Of a stretch of 64,000 bases of DNA, positions 1 through 13,130 are shown piece by piece. The first letter of the stretch is position 1; the number at the start of each line of letters is the position of its first letter. Position numbers and translations under genes: made by a program. Under the pieces are notes generated by a model, which saw nothing but the letters and a program-made list of their open reading frames with translations, had not been told where the DNA came from and did no database searches. The stretch comes from Orbicella faveolata. Taxonomy: Eukaryota; Cnidaria; Anthozoa; Scleractinia; Merulinidae. The stretch is taken from positions 1,341,980 through 1,405,979 of the forward strand of contig NW_018149640.1 of the NCBI RefSeq assembly GCF_002042975.1, written 5' to 3'.

Positions 1-116
1 AGTAGCAGTAGCAGTAGCAGTAGCAGTAGCAGTAGCAGTAGCAGTAGCAGTAGCAGTAGCAGTAGCAGTAGCAGTAGCAGTAGCAGCAGCAGCAGCATTA
101 TTATTATTATTATTAT
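1..116. repeat. AGTAGC simple repeat with short TTA run
   Basis: Perfect AGTAGC hexamer repeats cover about 1-84, pass into AGC units to about 96, and end in a short TTA run. It lies in an intron of the copper ATPase, or upstream of the exons visible here. No coding potential is seen. Confidence 0.95.
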
Positions 117-120
117 ACAT

Positions 121-296
121 GTATCCAGTCCTAATTTGGTACCGACAAATTTAATGTTGGGGGTAACCCTGCTATGGACTAGCATCCCACCCAGGGGGGA
201 GTAGAAATACTCCTAGTCGCTTCATGCTACAGAGATGAGCACTGGCCTGATGGGCCAGTTGGCTCGTATGCTGTCTTTACCTTTACCTTTTATACA
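121..296 (+). repeat. tRNA-derived SINE (family 1), 3' part
   Basis: This is the 3' half of a SINE family seen several more times in the window. It shares the stretch reading 'GACTAGCATCCCA..CCAGG', then 'GTCGCTTCATGCTAC', and ends in a short TTTACC repeat tail. The tRNA-like head is absent from this copy. Confidence 0.75.
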
Positions 297-629
297 CCTT
301 TTGGGTATGCTTTGGCAGTGAATCAGGCAAGTTTGGTTGAGCCATGGTTCGTATTTTGGCGAGATGTAGTTGAGCCAAAATACCCACAGTGACTGTTTCT
401 ACTGACTGCATTTACTGTTTTTACATTATTTACTTTTGACACCTCCCTACAGTTGCCACTTTTGTTTTCTCCAGGATGGTACAGGTATTTGTACAGAGGT
501 CTTACTTTGGCACTTTTATGCCATCTTGTCTTGACAACTGCATCTGCCACTTTATCAGGGCAAGAGGTTGTTTTTATCTTCTGTAATAAATTAATGATGG
601 AATCTCTTTACTTTTAACCTTTCCTCCAG

Positions 630-3600
630 GAATAAAATCTGTCCTTGTTGGCCTACTAGCACAGAAAGCAGAAGTCAAATTTGACAAGAAAATGATCACT
701 GCAGATGAAATAGTTTGCCATGTGAAGGAATTGGGATATGGCTGTGATTTGATGGATCAAAGTGGGCAGGGAGAAGGCACGGTTGACTTAATTGTGAGTT
801 CGCCCACCCTCTACTTTTTGTACACTTAAAAGCGCGAGCCATCTTGTATGTAGAGCATAAACAGTATCACTTGAGAGTGCTGCTCAATAGCTTTGTTTGA
901 ATGGTCACACACTAGGGTTTCAGTTAGAATTCCCTTGTACAGCATTACAAGAAAAACGTCAGGAAAACAAAAGAAAAAACAAAAGAAAACAAAAAAACAT
1001 AAAAACAGTATAGTGACTGATTTTGGACTGATATAGTCAGGTTAATTTCTAGACTTGCATGTAAACCACACATTTATAGTCAGTCAATTCAACTATGGTG
1101 GCCTGTGTAAAAAATTATTTTTGTTTGCATTCTATCTTCAGATAACAGGCATGACGTGTTCATCCTGTGTGCATTTGATAGAATCTAACATCAGCAAGAG
1201 ACCAGGAATACTGAGAGCATCAGTTGCTTTGGCAACCAGTAGTGGCCGATTTGTGTTTGATACAGAAACGACAGGTCCTCGGGACATCATAGAGGCGATT
1301 GAGTCACTGGGTTTTGGAGCATCACTGGACACAAACGATAAGAAAAAAGACAGGATAGATCATTCAAGGGAAATAAGCAAGTAAGAGGACTGGAATTTTT
1401 TTAAAAAATAACTGTATTATAATATTGCACAGTAAAGCAAGAGCCACCTAGCACAGCATTATAAACAGTACCATGTGCAAGAAATGCTCAATGGCTTTTG
1501 TTTGAATGGTCACTCTCTAGCGTTTCATCTACTGCCATCGAAGTGAGAATTCCCTCAGACAATGATTTTTACACCTTTGAAGTCCCAACCTCAAAATGTT
1601 AAAATTTCTCTGTGTTGTTTGTCACATTTATTTTGCTCTCTGTTCTGAAAATTTAGTAGTTTAAGCTCTCTTTCAGCTGGCAAAATTGGCCTTCACAGAA
1701 CATTGCACCATGGCAATAGAAGATAATAAGTGGAAAATAGAGCAAGAAAATTGCAGAACTTTACTAGAAGCATCATCAACACCTTTTCAGCCATATCAAT
1801 GTTAGCTCAGTGTTTTGATTTATTATGTTGATTTATACAATGCATTGGATTTAAGCAAGGCTTGTAGAAAATATGTCAATGTGAAAATGAGCAAATATAT
1901 GAAACAACGTTTTGACATATTTTTCAACTTGACAATGACATCTTAATGATTTTGAAACATTCATTGCAGCTCATTTTCATACTGCACAAAGATAACAATA
2001 TTTTTGGGAAATATATACATGGCTTTGCATTTGCCCCTGGGTGGATATTTATTTCATTACTTTTCTCTCCTTTCAGGTGGAGGCGATCCTTTCTGTTTTC
2101 GCTGATATTTGGAGTGCCAACATTTGTGATATTTATCACTTATGTGATCCTGGATGAACTGGAGAAGAGGCCAAACCAAATGATCTTGCCTGGTCTGTCT
2201 CTGGAGAACCTTTTGATGTTTATCCTGTGTACCCCAGTTCAGGTCAGTATTGACTACACTCGAAATCAAAGCAATTGGTTATTGCTTTTACTAGCTACAT
2301 GAATAAAGAGGAAAAGTTTGCATTAGGCCAAGTGGCCTGACGTCGGGGGACTCTCATATCAAAAAGACGGGGGTACTCGTCAGAAATTTTGAACAGAACC
2401 CCTGAGAGGTACCAGGATGTTGTTTTGTGGGCATGGCTTGAAATTTTTTTTTTTTTTTTTCACTCCAAAGAGGTACCAATTCTAAAACAACACATTATCT
2501 CCTGTCATATTTTTTCTGCTCAATACCCTAAAGGTAATGCAAAAGCCCCGCTGTGGATCATACCCCAGGGACCCATTCTGGTTTTTGTAGCATTAAGCGC
2601 CTGGGAGTATTTGTTTATCTTGCAAACAAACATGTATTGACAAAATGTTAGAAAGTAATAAAATGTGTTAATCATGCCAATTTTTCTTGTCTAAGCCAAG
2701 TAATGAAAATGATATTGGTAGAAAACCACTTTTTTTTTCCTTTTAACATCTTTCTTGTGTCATTCTTTTTGTAGGTCTTTGGTGGACAGTATTTTTATGT
2801 GACAGCTTACAAGGCCCTGAAACACAGGACAACAAACATGGATGTGCTGATCATGCTGGCCACCTCAATAGCTTATGTTTACTCCGTGAGTGTTGTGCTT
2901 GCCGACTTTAAGAGTCAGAGAGTAATATTACTTATATTTATCCTCACAGTGAATTGAAAGATGACACTCTTTATAGGGTGTTTTCATATGACATTACAGC
3001 AGCCATATTGGTGTCCCAAAACAATGAAATCGCGGCCATGTTGCTGACCAATTCTGTGGGAGTTGAACTGTTTTTTATGTAAACACTTTCTTTCATTGCA
3101 ATACACTTGCATGGGTGCTGAGTGAAAAGTTCTTTTCCATCTGTACACCTGTCTGATTGCCTCTTTGATAGTGTAGGGGGAATTTAGATTTTGGTCACTT
3201 TTGAGAATTGAATTTCTCATTACATATCCAATCCATTCTCTGCCAGATTGTTGTTGTCGGTGTCGCCATGGTAGAGAAGAGCAACCACAGCCCAATGACA
3301 TTCTTCGACACTCCACCGATGTTGTTGGTGTTCATTTCTCTTGGTCGCTGGATGGAGCATGTGGCAAAAGGGAAGACATCAGAGGCGCTGGCTAAGCTGT
3401 TGTCGTTACAACCTTCAGAGGCTCTGCTGGTTAAACTTCAGCCAGGGACGATGACTGTGGTCAGTGAGAAGGTCATCAATGTTGATCTGGTACAGCGTGG
3501 AGACGTGCTCAAGGTAAATGTCCTGCCAAGAATTTGTCTTACCTTTTTTGAAAAAGTGATTAGCTGCAGTTTAAAATAGGTATGCAGTACCATGTGAGGT

Positions 3601-6600
3601 GAGGTTAAGTCTGCATACGAGCCAAGTGGCCCATCAGGCCGGACCTTATCCTGATTTCTGTAGCATGAAACAACTAGGAGTATTTCTACNGTCCATTGCA
3701 GGGTTACCCCTCAGCATTAGATTCAGCGGTACCCATTTATACACCTGGGTGTAGAGAGGCATTGTGAGAGTTAAGTGTCTTGCCCAAGAACACAACACAA
3801 TGTCCCTGTCCACATGAAAATGAAAAACCCGCATTTTCAAAGTCCTCTGGTTTGAATAGCGTTTTCAAAACTCCCCGTTTTCGTGACGGATTAGCCTGGA
3901 CAGTGGGACTAACCGTGGAAATAAAGCTGTGATTTTGAATTCCTCCGGCATAGTGTGGACGCTGAATAAGATGGCATGTACATTTTGTTTTCGTCAAGGT
4001 TGTCCCAGGAGCTAAAATACCGGTTGACTGCAAAGTTCTTCAAGGAACATCCACTGCAGACGAATCCTTGATCACAGGAGAATCCATGCCTGTCATCAAG
4101 AAACCAGGAGACTCTGTGATTGGTGGAACTATCAATCAAAATGGATCCTTATTGATCGAGGCTACTCATGTGGGTCAGGACACTACACTGTCACAGATTG
4201 TGAAGTTAGTTGAGGAGGCTCAAACTTCCAAGGTAAGCGTGAAATTGGAAGTGTTGCATTTGATTTACAAGTCAAGTAGAAAATGCAGGAACATGTTGAC
4301 CTAGGCACAAATCTTTAGTTTCTCTCAGGTCAATTAAAGTAAGTAAGTTCATGAGCAGCTTTATTTAGAGAAGGTGGCACATGATGGTAGACACCAACAA
4401 ACAAGTGGCCCTTTACCCTTGAAATCACACGATAAAAGATCTTACTAACCTGCCAACGGTCAAACTGGCTGGGCCCGGTTGTCCAAAGCATGGTCAAGCT
4501 CATCCAGGAATCGCGTAAATTGTAAAATTCCAGTTCTGTAACAATGACTTACATGTAGGTTTTCAGTCTACATTTGAGTTTTTCAGTTTTAGTATTTACT
4601 GATCTCAAACCCTGGTTACCACTGGAAAAAATACCTACTTTAATTTATACTAGAGAAAATAAACTTGAATAAACCATTTCATTGGTGTCGGCGGTAATAA
4701 GCTTTAAAACAACCACGCCCTGACGTTTTTGTCAGTGTCGATGCTTAACTCAGTTTTGTGTGATACTTCTCGCATTGTTACTTATCTTATTTTCTAGGCA
4801 GTCCATTGCAGGTATCCCACCGAGTACTTTTTTTCTCAGATTTTACCTAATTAGTGGCTGGTACCCATTTATACATTTGGGTGAAGAGAAGCACTTTGAA
4901 AAGAATTTGTCTTGTCCAAAACTCTGAAATCCAGTGCACTAGCCAAGTTCATACTCGTGGTGTGGAATATCTCATTTTGATATCTCCTTGGATAATCTTT
5001 TTGTTTCTGTCTAAAAAGAGAAATTGTCAATCGCTTGCAGGCCCCGATTCAGAAGTTTGCAGACAAGTTGTCAGCGTATTTTGTTCCCACTGTTGTTGTT
5101 ATCTCAATCGCGACATGGGTCGTCTGGCTTGTTATTGGATTTGTGGACATCACGTTGCTAAGGAAAACCTATGATGTGAGTGTTGTTTGCCATAGTTTGT
5201 GACACTGAGCTGGCTTTGCCTTGCCACGAATCTGTTGCTAGTTTATTTGCCATGAACGTTATGCAAACTTAGGGAAAATCACGAGATGTTTTGGCGACAA
5301 CTGGAACAGCTTGAAATTTTAGTGGGCCGTACAGTAGACTGATTACGGCCCGCACCAATCATTAAGAGATTAACTATTATAAAGCTTGTAATCACATTTG
5401 GTTCAATGAACCTTAATATTGATGTGGTGGCCATTTTGAATTCTGTTGTTTCAAATAGCTATTATGGGATGCTCAGGGGGCAAATACATACTAATTTGCC
5501 CCCTGAGCATCCCATAATAGCTATTTGAAACAATAAAACTCAAAATGGCCGCCATACTGCTGAAAAGGTCCATTGATGCGAAATTTGACTTGTTTAGTTA
5601 GTCCAGCCCAATACAGTCAAAAGCCAATGTAGCCCACGTAGGTTCTTAATTTGTATGTTTAATCCTCCTTGTTTCTTTCTCCGCAGGCCAGCAAGGATAA
5701 CAGGATAGAGTTCGTGTTCGCCTTCGCTTTTCAGATCGGTATAACAGTGCTGGCCATTGCATGCCCCTGCGCCCTTGGTCTGGCCACCCCAACAGCTGTC
5801 ATGGTGGGCACAGGCATTGGAGCTCAGAATGGAATACTTATCAAGGGAGGAGAACCACTGGAGACTGCACATAAGGTGACTTTGAAATTGTTCAATTTTA
5901 ACTTCTTTTAAAATAGTTGTCTTTGCTTATGTGTTAAGTCTTCTGTAAACCATGGATATTAAAATGTGTTCTGCCTGCAATTTCATTCTTATTCATGCAA
6001 ATAAATCTCATTTTCGTTTGAAGACTCGTTTTGAATATCAATTAAACATAGGCAAAATGCAACTCAGTAAAGAAAAGTTTTACAGGCAACCGCGTACAGG
6101 CCGCTTAGGAGTTCATTAATTGCAAGTCAAATTTCTTTCTTTGGACATCAAAATAGATAAAAAATAATAATCAAATAAACAACTTTATTTAAGTGTCAAA
6201 TTTATGTAGCACTCGACTGTTCTGCTAGATGGGGACAATGTAAATAAATAAACAAATATTGCAAATAGAAGGTAAACTATTAAGAAATGCAACTGGTAGG
6301 AGGCTGACCAGTTGGCTGTTTTCACAAGTGGCTGAGGAGTTGAACTCGGGACTACCGAGAGCAAATCCAGATAGCGGAAGGCTGGAGGATTTGAACCAGG
6401 GACCTCCAGAATTCAAAGGCATATTTCAGTTCACTTATGCAGAGCCATCTTACATTTGCAGGTCAATGCTGTGGTGTTCGACAAGACAGGCACTCTGACA
6501 CACGGTTCCCCAGAAGTGGTGAAGACTGCTCTGTTTGTTAAACCAGGCCAGTGTAGCTTGGAAATGCTGCTGGCAGTGACAGGCACTGCAGAAAACCACA

Positions 6601-9600
6601 GCGAGCATCCCATTGGTCTGGCCATTACCAATTATGCCAAGCAGGTATGTTAACAATTTACCTCTTGTGAAAGCTACTTAGCGCATGATATCACGATGCA
6701 AGATAATGCGACACCCACCAGGTGTGAAAGATTAAGTCTGCATACGAGCTAAGTGGCCCATCAGGCTGGCGCTTATCTCCGGTTTCAGTAGCATGAAGCG
6801 ACTGCGTCCCATCCAGGGAGGAGTCGCAGGGTTATCCCTCAGCATTAAATTTGCTGGTACCCATTTTTACACCTGGGTGTAGAGAGGTGCCCATTGTGAG
6901 AGTAAAGTGTCTTGCCCAAGAACACAACACAATGTACCTGATCAGGGCTCGATCCCAGACCGCTCGACCTGGAGGCGAGTGCACTTACCATGAGGTCGCT
7001 GCGCCTCCCCAAAAAGTTTGAAATTGAAGACAATCTTTGTTATGTCATGTTACTGATTGTGACGTCATGTAAGCTAAATACTCGTATACCATTCATCAGC
7101 AACTTCAGACCGAAACTCTTGCCCAGTGTACTGATTTCAAAGCCGTGCCTGGGTACGGTTTGTCCTGCAAGGTCAGCGGTGTTGAGGAGTTGATAAAGCC
7201 CAAGACTGTCAAGGACAAAAACAAGAAAAACCTGACTGTCAAGGTTGACGGAGTTGTGATAGATGAGAGCCAGGATATTGATCCGGCATCGGTGATCAGC
7301 GAAAGTGATAATGGTGAGATATAACTGAACTGTATAACGTAAGAGTTAGCTTAGTTGGTTGGCGCCTGCTTTTTCGTGAGAATCCCGGCCAGATCACCAA
7401 GATGGTTGCGTCTCAAGGGGCACGATAAAGAACCCGACATTCTTCGATAACAGTGGAACGCAGAGTTCCCTGTGTTGTAGTCCTATCTGATCTCTCGCTG
7501 GCTACCATGGGCCGGGTAGGCGAGGTGAGATCATAAACAAACTGACAGCAGCATCCAGAGGCGCCTTTGCTAAACGATGTCCGATCTCACTCTCACAAAT
7601 GTAGTTGAATTACCATGGTACAATTGTGATATGTGCGCTATGTAAGAACCTTTATTTGTGACCAGCCTTATGCTTTTACGCGAAACGAATATTGCTACTT
7701 TGTGGTTACATCTGCCGATTCAACATTGAGTTAGTTGAGGAAAACTCGATAACTTGTGTGACCTTAGATCTCAACTCGGTTTCACCCAAACGTTCAGTGT
7801 AGACCCACGCTCTCTCTGTTCCCGTTGTCTGTTATCGCTCTTTTATCTTGTAGACAAGCTTCTCATTAATTTAGAATCGGTCTGTTTTTCCACTTTCAAT
7901 ACTCAATTTTTGTGACTGTGTTTTTATTTTGCAGCAGAAGTTAGGGAAGATAGCGTGACTCCCAGAGAACCAGTCGCTTGTCACGTGATCATTGGCAACC
8001 GAGATTGGATGCAGCAGAACGGCCTGGAGGTCACTGATGAGATGGAAGACGCTATGCAGGAGCATGAAGAAAAGGGACATACCGCTGTACTCGTCGGCAT
8101 TGACGGTAAGAATCAGGACTGTGAAGATGTTCTTGTCACGCAATCTTCAAGAATGGTTTGCGTGATGAGCTATTGATTCTTACTGTGTAAGTTGGGGGAA
8201 ACTCTTTTCTGTTGTCTCAGGTAATTGGATGAGCCTAGATTTTGGTAAACCTAACGCTAACCCTGAGGTTCTACCGGCCGAGTAAAACCTTTGTATAGCA
8301 GAATTCTAACTCTGAGACACTTTTGTCCCATTAGGTCTCCTTGTAGCCATGATGGCTGTAGCCGACACGGTTAAACACGAGGCTCAGGCCACAGTAGCCA
8401 CTCTGAAGAAAATGGGAATACGTGTTGTCTTGCTGACCGGCGATAACAAGAAGACAGCTTTCGCTATCGCCAAGCAGGTCAGTTGTTTACCAACACAAGT
8501 TGCTTGTTTTTGTTGCCATTTAAGAATTGCGTCAACATAGTTTTCCTGCCTTGTGAGAACCAGTCGAGAAACAATTTTTAGTGCATTACAGAGTCGTTGA
8601 AAGAAAACAGTTTGTCTTCGTTTAAGCTCTTTTTTAACTTTAACATGGTATGTTTTAGTGTAATAAATTTATGCTTCCTTTAATACTGGACATAACGACC
8701 GTCACTTAGTGTTCACGACACTTATCTTTCGCGACAATTTCGCCAAAAATTTCATGTAATTAAGGTGTGTCTTAACTATGTTGGTTGCTTGTTTTGCGCG
8801 CCAGCACTATCACGATGATTAAAAGTGAAGCAAACAGAACTGCTCAGTTTTCTGGTAGAAACTCTTCAAGTACTACTCTGAAAAAAATATTGCAATGACG
8901 TGAAAGAAACCATTGTGTGGGCATGGCGATTTTAGTTACGTTAAAAATATTCCTGCAAGGAAGGATACTCTGGTTTGTCTGATGGTTATACAAAACCTTT
9001 TTTCCCAAATCTATGAATCTGTATATATTTTTGTACCACCTCAGTTTTGTTTTTAGGCTCTCTGTGTGCCTCTTTGGTTTATTGTTTTCCGCTCGAATTG
9101 CAAAAATCAATAGATCGCCATAAACCCCAGCATCTCCAGCACCTATAGGAATTGGTTATGCTATACATTAGTGTCCTTTCTGGGGCGTCACTCTGGGTCA
9201 TATCTCATTGTTGCATGACGAGTGAAATCAGACCACTTGATTGTGTTAAAAGTTACCGCCTTTGATGAACCTGTAGGTTGGAATAGAGCAGGTGTTTGCC
9301 GAGGTTCTGCCCTCGCACAAAGTGGAAAAAGTTCGTTCCCTTCAAGACAAGAAGTTTATTGTAGCCATGGTTGGAGACGGTGTGAACGACTCCCCTGCAC
9401 TGGCTCAGGCCCATGTCGGCATCGCCATCGGTACCGGAACAGATGTGGCTGTGGAGGCGGCTGATGTCGTGTTAATCAAGGTAACAAAGTCGCGAAAGTG
9501 GTCGAGTTTTAATTTCCTCCAACGGTATCCTGCATCGTCGTGCAAATAGCTGATGAAAGTAAAGAACAGCACAACTGGCAATGAAAGAAATGTATAGTAA

Positions 9601-10635
9601 TTAAATGCGATAGCCTTGCGATTGAAATATTTTAGAGTGCACACTTTTTTTGCAACATTACGTGGCTTTTTCCGTAAAGTCGAACAGGAAAGCGCTGTTT
9701 TTTCTTTTTTTTTTTTTTTTTGGAAAATCACTCGAGTTGATCTACTGCTAAATCGTTAAGGCGACGGACGCATAACAAATCTGAAATCCGTTTGTCGAAC
9801 TCTAACTTACCTCTCTGTTATTCTGTGTTGTTTGTAGAGCGATCTAATGGATGTAGCCGTGGCCATCGACCTGTCCCGCGTGACAGTCCGTCGAATTTAC
9901 ATCAACTTTCTATTTGCGCTCATCTACAACATGATCGGAATCCCGTTAGCTGCCGGAGCGTTTGAACCCCTGGGCGTGGTCATGAAGCCATGGATGGCGA
10001 GTATTGCGATGGCGGCTTCTTCAGTGTCTGTTGTTGCCTCGTCACTCATGCTTAAATTGTAAGTGTTGGACATCTTTAAGTCTGATGTTTTGTGATCTCC
10101 TTTATAAATTTTCGAAATAATTCATTTCCGGTTACGTAAACTCTGGAAAGGTAACCTGGGAATGGCTTTTTCCTTAAACACTATTAAATGAAACACGTAT
10201 GTGCACGACTTCCCGTGCTTTTTGCTACCTAATGTAACGTCGAATTCTGATTGGTTCATTGTGCCTGTTGGCGCTTCTGTGATTGGCTTTGTGATTTCAT
10301 CGGTTTTCTTTCCTTGACACTCGTTAGAAAACCCTTTGTGAGTTCTAGGAAGCAGAGAGAATGCGCTCTCAACACTGATTCCACGTAGACGCTATATTGA
10401 CTAACAGAGACTTTTGTTCTCTCTCTCTTAAAGGTACAAAAAACCGGAAGTAGAGGATATGGACATGGGCTCAAGAAACTTCTGGTCTGGTTACACCATG
10501 TTAAACACAGCTCCTAACGACTCCTTGGATAGCGAACCAGACGGTTTCATGAACAGAATTTTCAGGAGACGGTCTCGCACCAGCTCTAATCCGGTAGAAG
10601 GAAAGAGATTTGAGTTCATTTCTGACGAAGCGTAA
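630..10635 (+). CDS. ATP7-like: Copper-transporting P1B-type ATPase (ATP7A/ATP7B-like), 3' part
   Basis: This pump uses ATP to move Cu(I) across Golgi or vesicle membranes. Fifteen exons are visible: 630-793, 1142-1380, 2077-2242, 2775-2885, 3247-3513, 3999-4232, 5041-5175, 5687-5875, 6462-6644, 7109-7313, 7935-8105, 8335-8477, 9277-9480, 9838-10058, 10434-10635. All have GT/AG borders and compatible phases, giving 943 residues plus a TAA. Exon 1 holds the end of one heavy-metal-associated (HMA) domain; exon 2 holds a whole HMA domain with GMTCSSC. Transmembrane helices follow in exons 3-5. The actuator loop has TGES (exon 6), the ion path has CPC (exon 8), and the phosphorylation site is DKTGT with SEHPI (exon 9). 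The nucleotide-binding domain has GNRDWM (exon 11), and TGDN and [10 protein letters not shown] follow (exons 12-13). The family usually has about 1,400-1,500 residues and up to six HMA domains, so the start lies left of the window. The C-terminal tail shows no obvious di-leucine sorting signal. ATP7A versus ATP7B cannot be separated here. Confidence 0.95.
2310..2640. repeat. Intronic repeat-like segment
   Basis: Intron 3 of the copper ATPase holds a segment rich in GGGGTAC/GGTACC words around a poly-T run (about 2447-2460). Its style resembles the dispersed GGTACC-rich elements near 38.9 kb and 62.8 kb, but alignment is not clear by eye. It shows no coding features. Confidence 0.35.
3597..3815 (-). 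repeat. tRNA-derived SINE (family 1), reverse copy with N
   Basis: Reverse-oriented copy of SINE family 1, matching the copies at 6727-7010 and 51545-51845. A single N at 3690 replaces about 20 bases present in other copies, between the 'GAGTATTTCTAC' and 'GTCCATTGCAGGG' blocks. The N therefore marks an assembly gap rather than one ambiguous base. Confidence 0.8.
3825..3975 (-). repeat. Fragment of GGCCCCGTCC-end MITE
   Basis: It carries the recognisable blocks of the MITE family that is complete at 26459-26858 and 32848-33221: 'CTCTGGTTTGAA.AGCGTTTTC', 'GTGACGGATTAG' and 'CCTCCGGCATAGTGTGGAC'. It directly abuts the preceding SINE and ends about 25-35 bases before the acceptor of the TGES exon at 3999. 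Confidence 0.7.
4800..4945 (-). repeat. tRNA-derived SINE (family 1), degenerate reverse fragment
   Basis: Shares 'GTCCATTGCAGG', 'TGGTACCCATTTATACA' and the 'GTGAAGAGA.GCACT' block with the other reverse copies. It is strongly diverged and has no tail. It lies about 96 bases upstream of the exon at 5041. Confidence 0.6.
5429..5550. repeat. Fold-back MITE: 57-bp arms, 8-bp spacer
   Basis: Left arm 5429-5485 and right arm 5494-5550 are reverse complements with about four mismatches, separated by ACATACTA. A single-arm relative occurs at about 33330-33400. It lies in an intron of the copper ATPase. Confidence 0.9.
6170..6425 (-). repeat. tRNA-derived SINE (family 2), reverse copy
   Basis: On the minus strand this has a polymerase III B-box-like element (GAGTTCAACTCC), then a conserved body, then a 3' tail of AAT/AAATA repeats. 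The same family recurs at 52735-52975, where the order of blocks is identical. It ends about 40 bases before the DKTGT exon of the copper ATPase (6462). Confidence 0.75.
6727..7010 (-). repeat. tRNA-derived SINE (family 1), near full-length
   Basis: On the minus strand the head reads GCGACCTCATGGTAAG (A-box-like) and then GGGATCGAGCCC (B-box-like). The shared body with 'CTTGGGCAAGACACTTTACT' follows, then a tail ending in a TTAATC-type run. This is the tRNA-like architecture of a SINE. It sits about 99 bases upstream of the exon at 7109. Confidence 0.85.
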
Positions 10636-13030
10636 CTTTTTTAAGAGGAAAAGAATCTACGACACCAAGTCGGGAAAGGAGTAACTAAAAATATTCGAAT
10701 TTATTAGGAAGGGTAAACAAACTCTCTAGAGAAGTTATGTGCAATTCTCTAGGTTTCATCATTTATGTTGAGTCTGCGTAGATTATGAAAATATGTATCA
10801 GAAATTTGTTAGATATGGGTTTAGTGTTCATAGATTTCTTTAATTAACTTTGTGTAAAAAAGGGTTTTAATCAGCATTTGTTACATTGGGGGCTTTTTTT
10901 GAGTTTGCCAGGTTTGTGATTATCTTAGGATGAAGTGATGAAATTATCTCGTGAAATGAAATTTCAAACATGCGGTTATAGATTGAATTATAATATGAAA
11001 TTAGAGTAGTGTGGATTTAGAGAGTAAGCTTGATAACATCGAGCCAATTTGATTTGAATATTTTGTGCAGACATATTTTTGTAAAGATGTAAATTGGTTG
11101 CAGTTTAGCGAAACTGTTTGATTAGCCAGGAGCTTTTGGACAAGTCGACGTTAGAATACGTGACTTTTTTTTTTTTTTTTTTTTTTGCACGGTACCTATT
11201 AAGAATGGTTGCTGTAAGTAGTCACACGCAGTCGAACAAACAATAGTTATTAGAACCGACCATTTAGACTACAGTATGTTGAGGTTGGTTATGAGGAGAA
11301 AATGGGCACTGAGATAAAATCCTCAACCATTACATCTTAGTGCCACCCACCAACTCCTTCCCGGTAAGCCCTCCACACCGGTTACATTTTATCCTCTTCC
11401 CCATGTTCTCCTTGCTACTACATTCAAGGCTGTCAACACACTAAAACTACGGCACTATACATGACAAAAATGGCGCTGGTCAGCTGTAGAGGTAGTTAGC
11501 AACTATTCATGCACAGTATATTATAGCACAGTTGTTCTTTTTGTTTCCGTTGACGTTGGAATTTTGTCGGCTATTTCATTAAAAAAAAGATTGTTTCATC
11601 ATAAAAAAGAGGAAAAAAAGAAAAGAGATCGCAGAACAGTATCTTTAAGCAATAGCTTTTAATAGGCAGGTAATGAAATTCGTGCCAGTGTAGTAAGTAT
11701 AAGATAAGATATTTTATTAAATATAAACGAGTTTAAAATGAATTGATGGTGAATTCTTGGTGTCATTTAATTTAGCTGCCAGCACAGTTAAATACGAACC
11801 TAGTGCATATGCATATCAATTTTTATCCTGATAGTCTGCTGTTCAGCTGTTCGGCAGTACTCCACTGCGGGAAAAAGCTGGCGACTGTACCTTTTACCAC
11901 ACCCAGCGAACCTGTCACATCCCATTCCGAGCTGACCTAAGCCTCTCCATCAAAGCGAGGCCTGGTGCAACAACCATTTATATGAAATTGAGTTTAACTT
12001 GCATGTGAATGAAATCTCATTTTCATAGGAAAGGATGGGCACCAAGACTCGCTTTGTGAAAGAGGTTAAAGGTAATTCGGGAATGATCCATTAGGTATGT
12101 AAAAAAGGTCCTTTGTTGCAATATTGTTTCCTTATTAGCAACGTCGTGTATGTTTGGTTTGAATTGTTTGGAACGTTTCTGTATTTTTTGAGCGTTGTTA
12201 GGGTTTTTGTGCGCTAACAATAACGGGTGAATCGAACCAGTCCCCATCTTTTTTCGGTATAGTGGATCAGGGAAAATAGCGCTAGCTGGATTGAGACTCC
12301 TACAGGTCAACGATACCCTTCTTATGTGAGTTGTACTGAAGTGTCTTTCCTCAGAGCACGACGTCGAACCACGCCACGCGCGCCTTTTATGATTGTGTTA
12401 ACCGTACCCTTCCTGTAACAGAAATAATGAATTTCCCCTTCAGATTTTTTGCATTTTTCTATATCTTAATTCTGAGAATTTGATCGTACATCAAGACTTA
12501 CCCGTGGTATAGCAGTACTCCTTTCCTCTTTCTGGAGATAAAGGATTCAAAATAAAGGACTGGTCTTGCTCCGCCTCGACACAGACGTCTCTCGTTGTGA
12601 CCCGCAAAATGGGCGCGCTAAACAGGCGGCGCGAGACTATCAAGCAGCCTGGGCCCCTTTTTCTACGCAACGACGCCTGCAGACAAGTCAGTCATCTTGC
12701 TGATGCTTACTGGACCCCAAGCAAAAGTAGCTTAAATGCTCACGGTGGGAATTGGTGAATATTAAAGGGTAACACTCAAAACGTCTACCTCACAGATTTC
12801 CAATGATAACCAATATGATGTAAATAACTAGCCAAGAGCTATACTTGTATCATAACTTTGCTGGAGCTAATTTTCAGTGCTTACAGTAAAGATTTTAAAG
12901 TTGCCTCTCCCTATCCCCTTTAAGACTAATTTTGTTGCATAGTCAACAGTTTATATATCTCTTATTTACCACACAACAAGAATATATCCTAAAGTGACGA
13001 GAAGACCTAAAAGAAACTAGAAACTTATAG
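10636..13030. other. Copper ATPase 3' UTR and gene-free spacer
   Basis: After the ATPase stop codon there is AT-rich sequence suited to a 3' UTR, with a poly-T run at about 11166-11186. A coral-style dispersed repeat appears at about 11850-12030 ('AAGCGAGGCCTGGTGCAAC'). I found no convincing exon on either strand; short open frames here show no recognisable domain. The polyadenylation site was not fixed. Confidence 0.5.
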
Positions 13031-13130
13031 GTGTTGTGACGGGGGGAGAGAGAGATGGAAATAATGTGCCACTAGGTTTGTCTAGAGCTGTAGCTTTTTC
13101 TCATTCGATAAAATTCCGAGAGGAGGCCAA

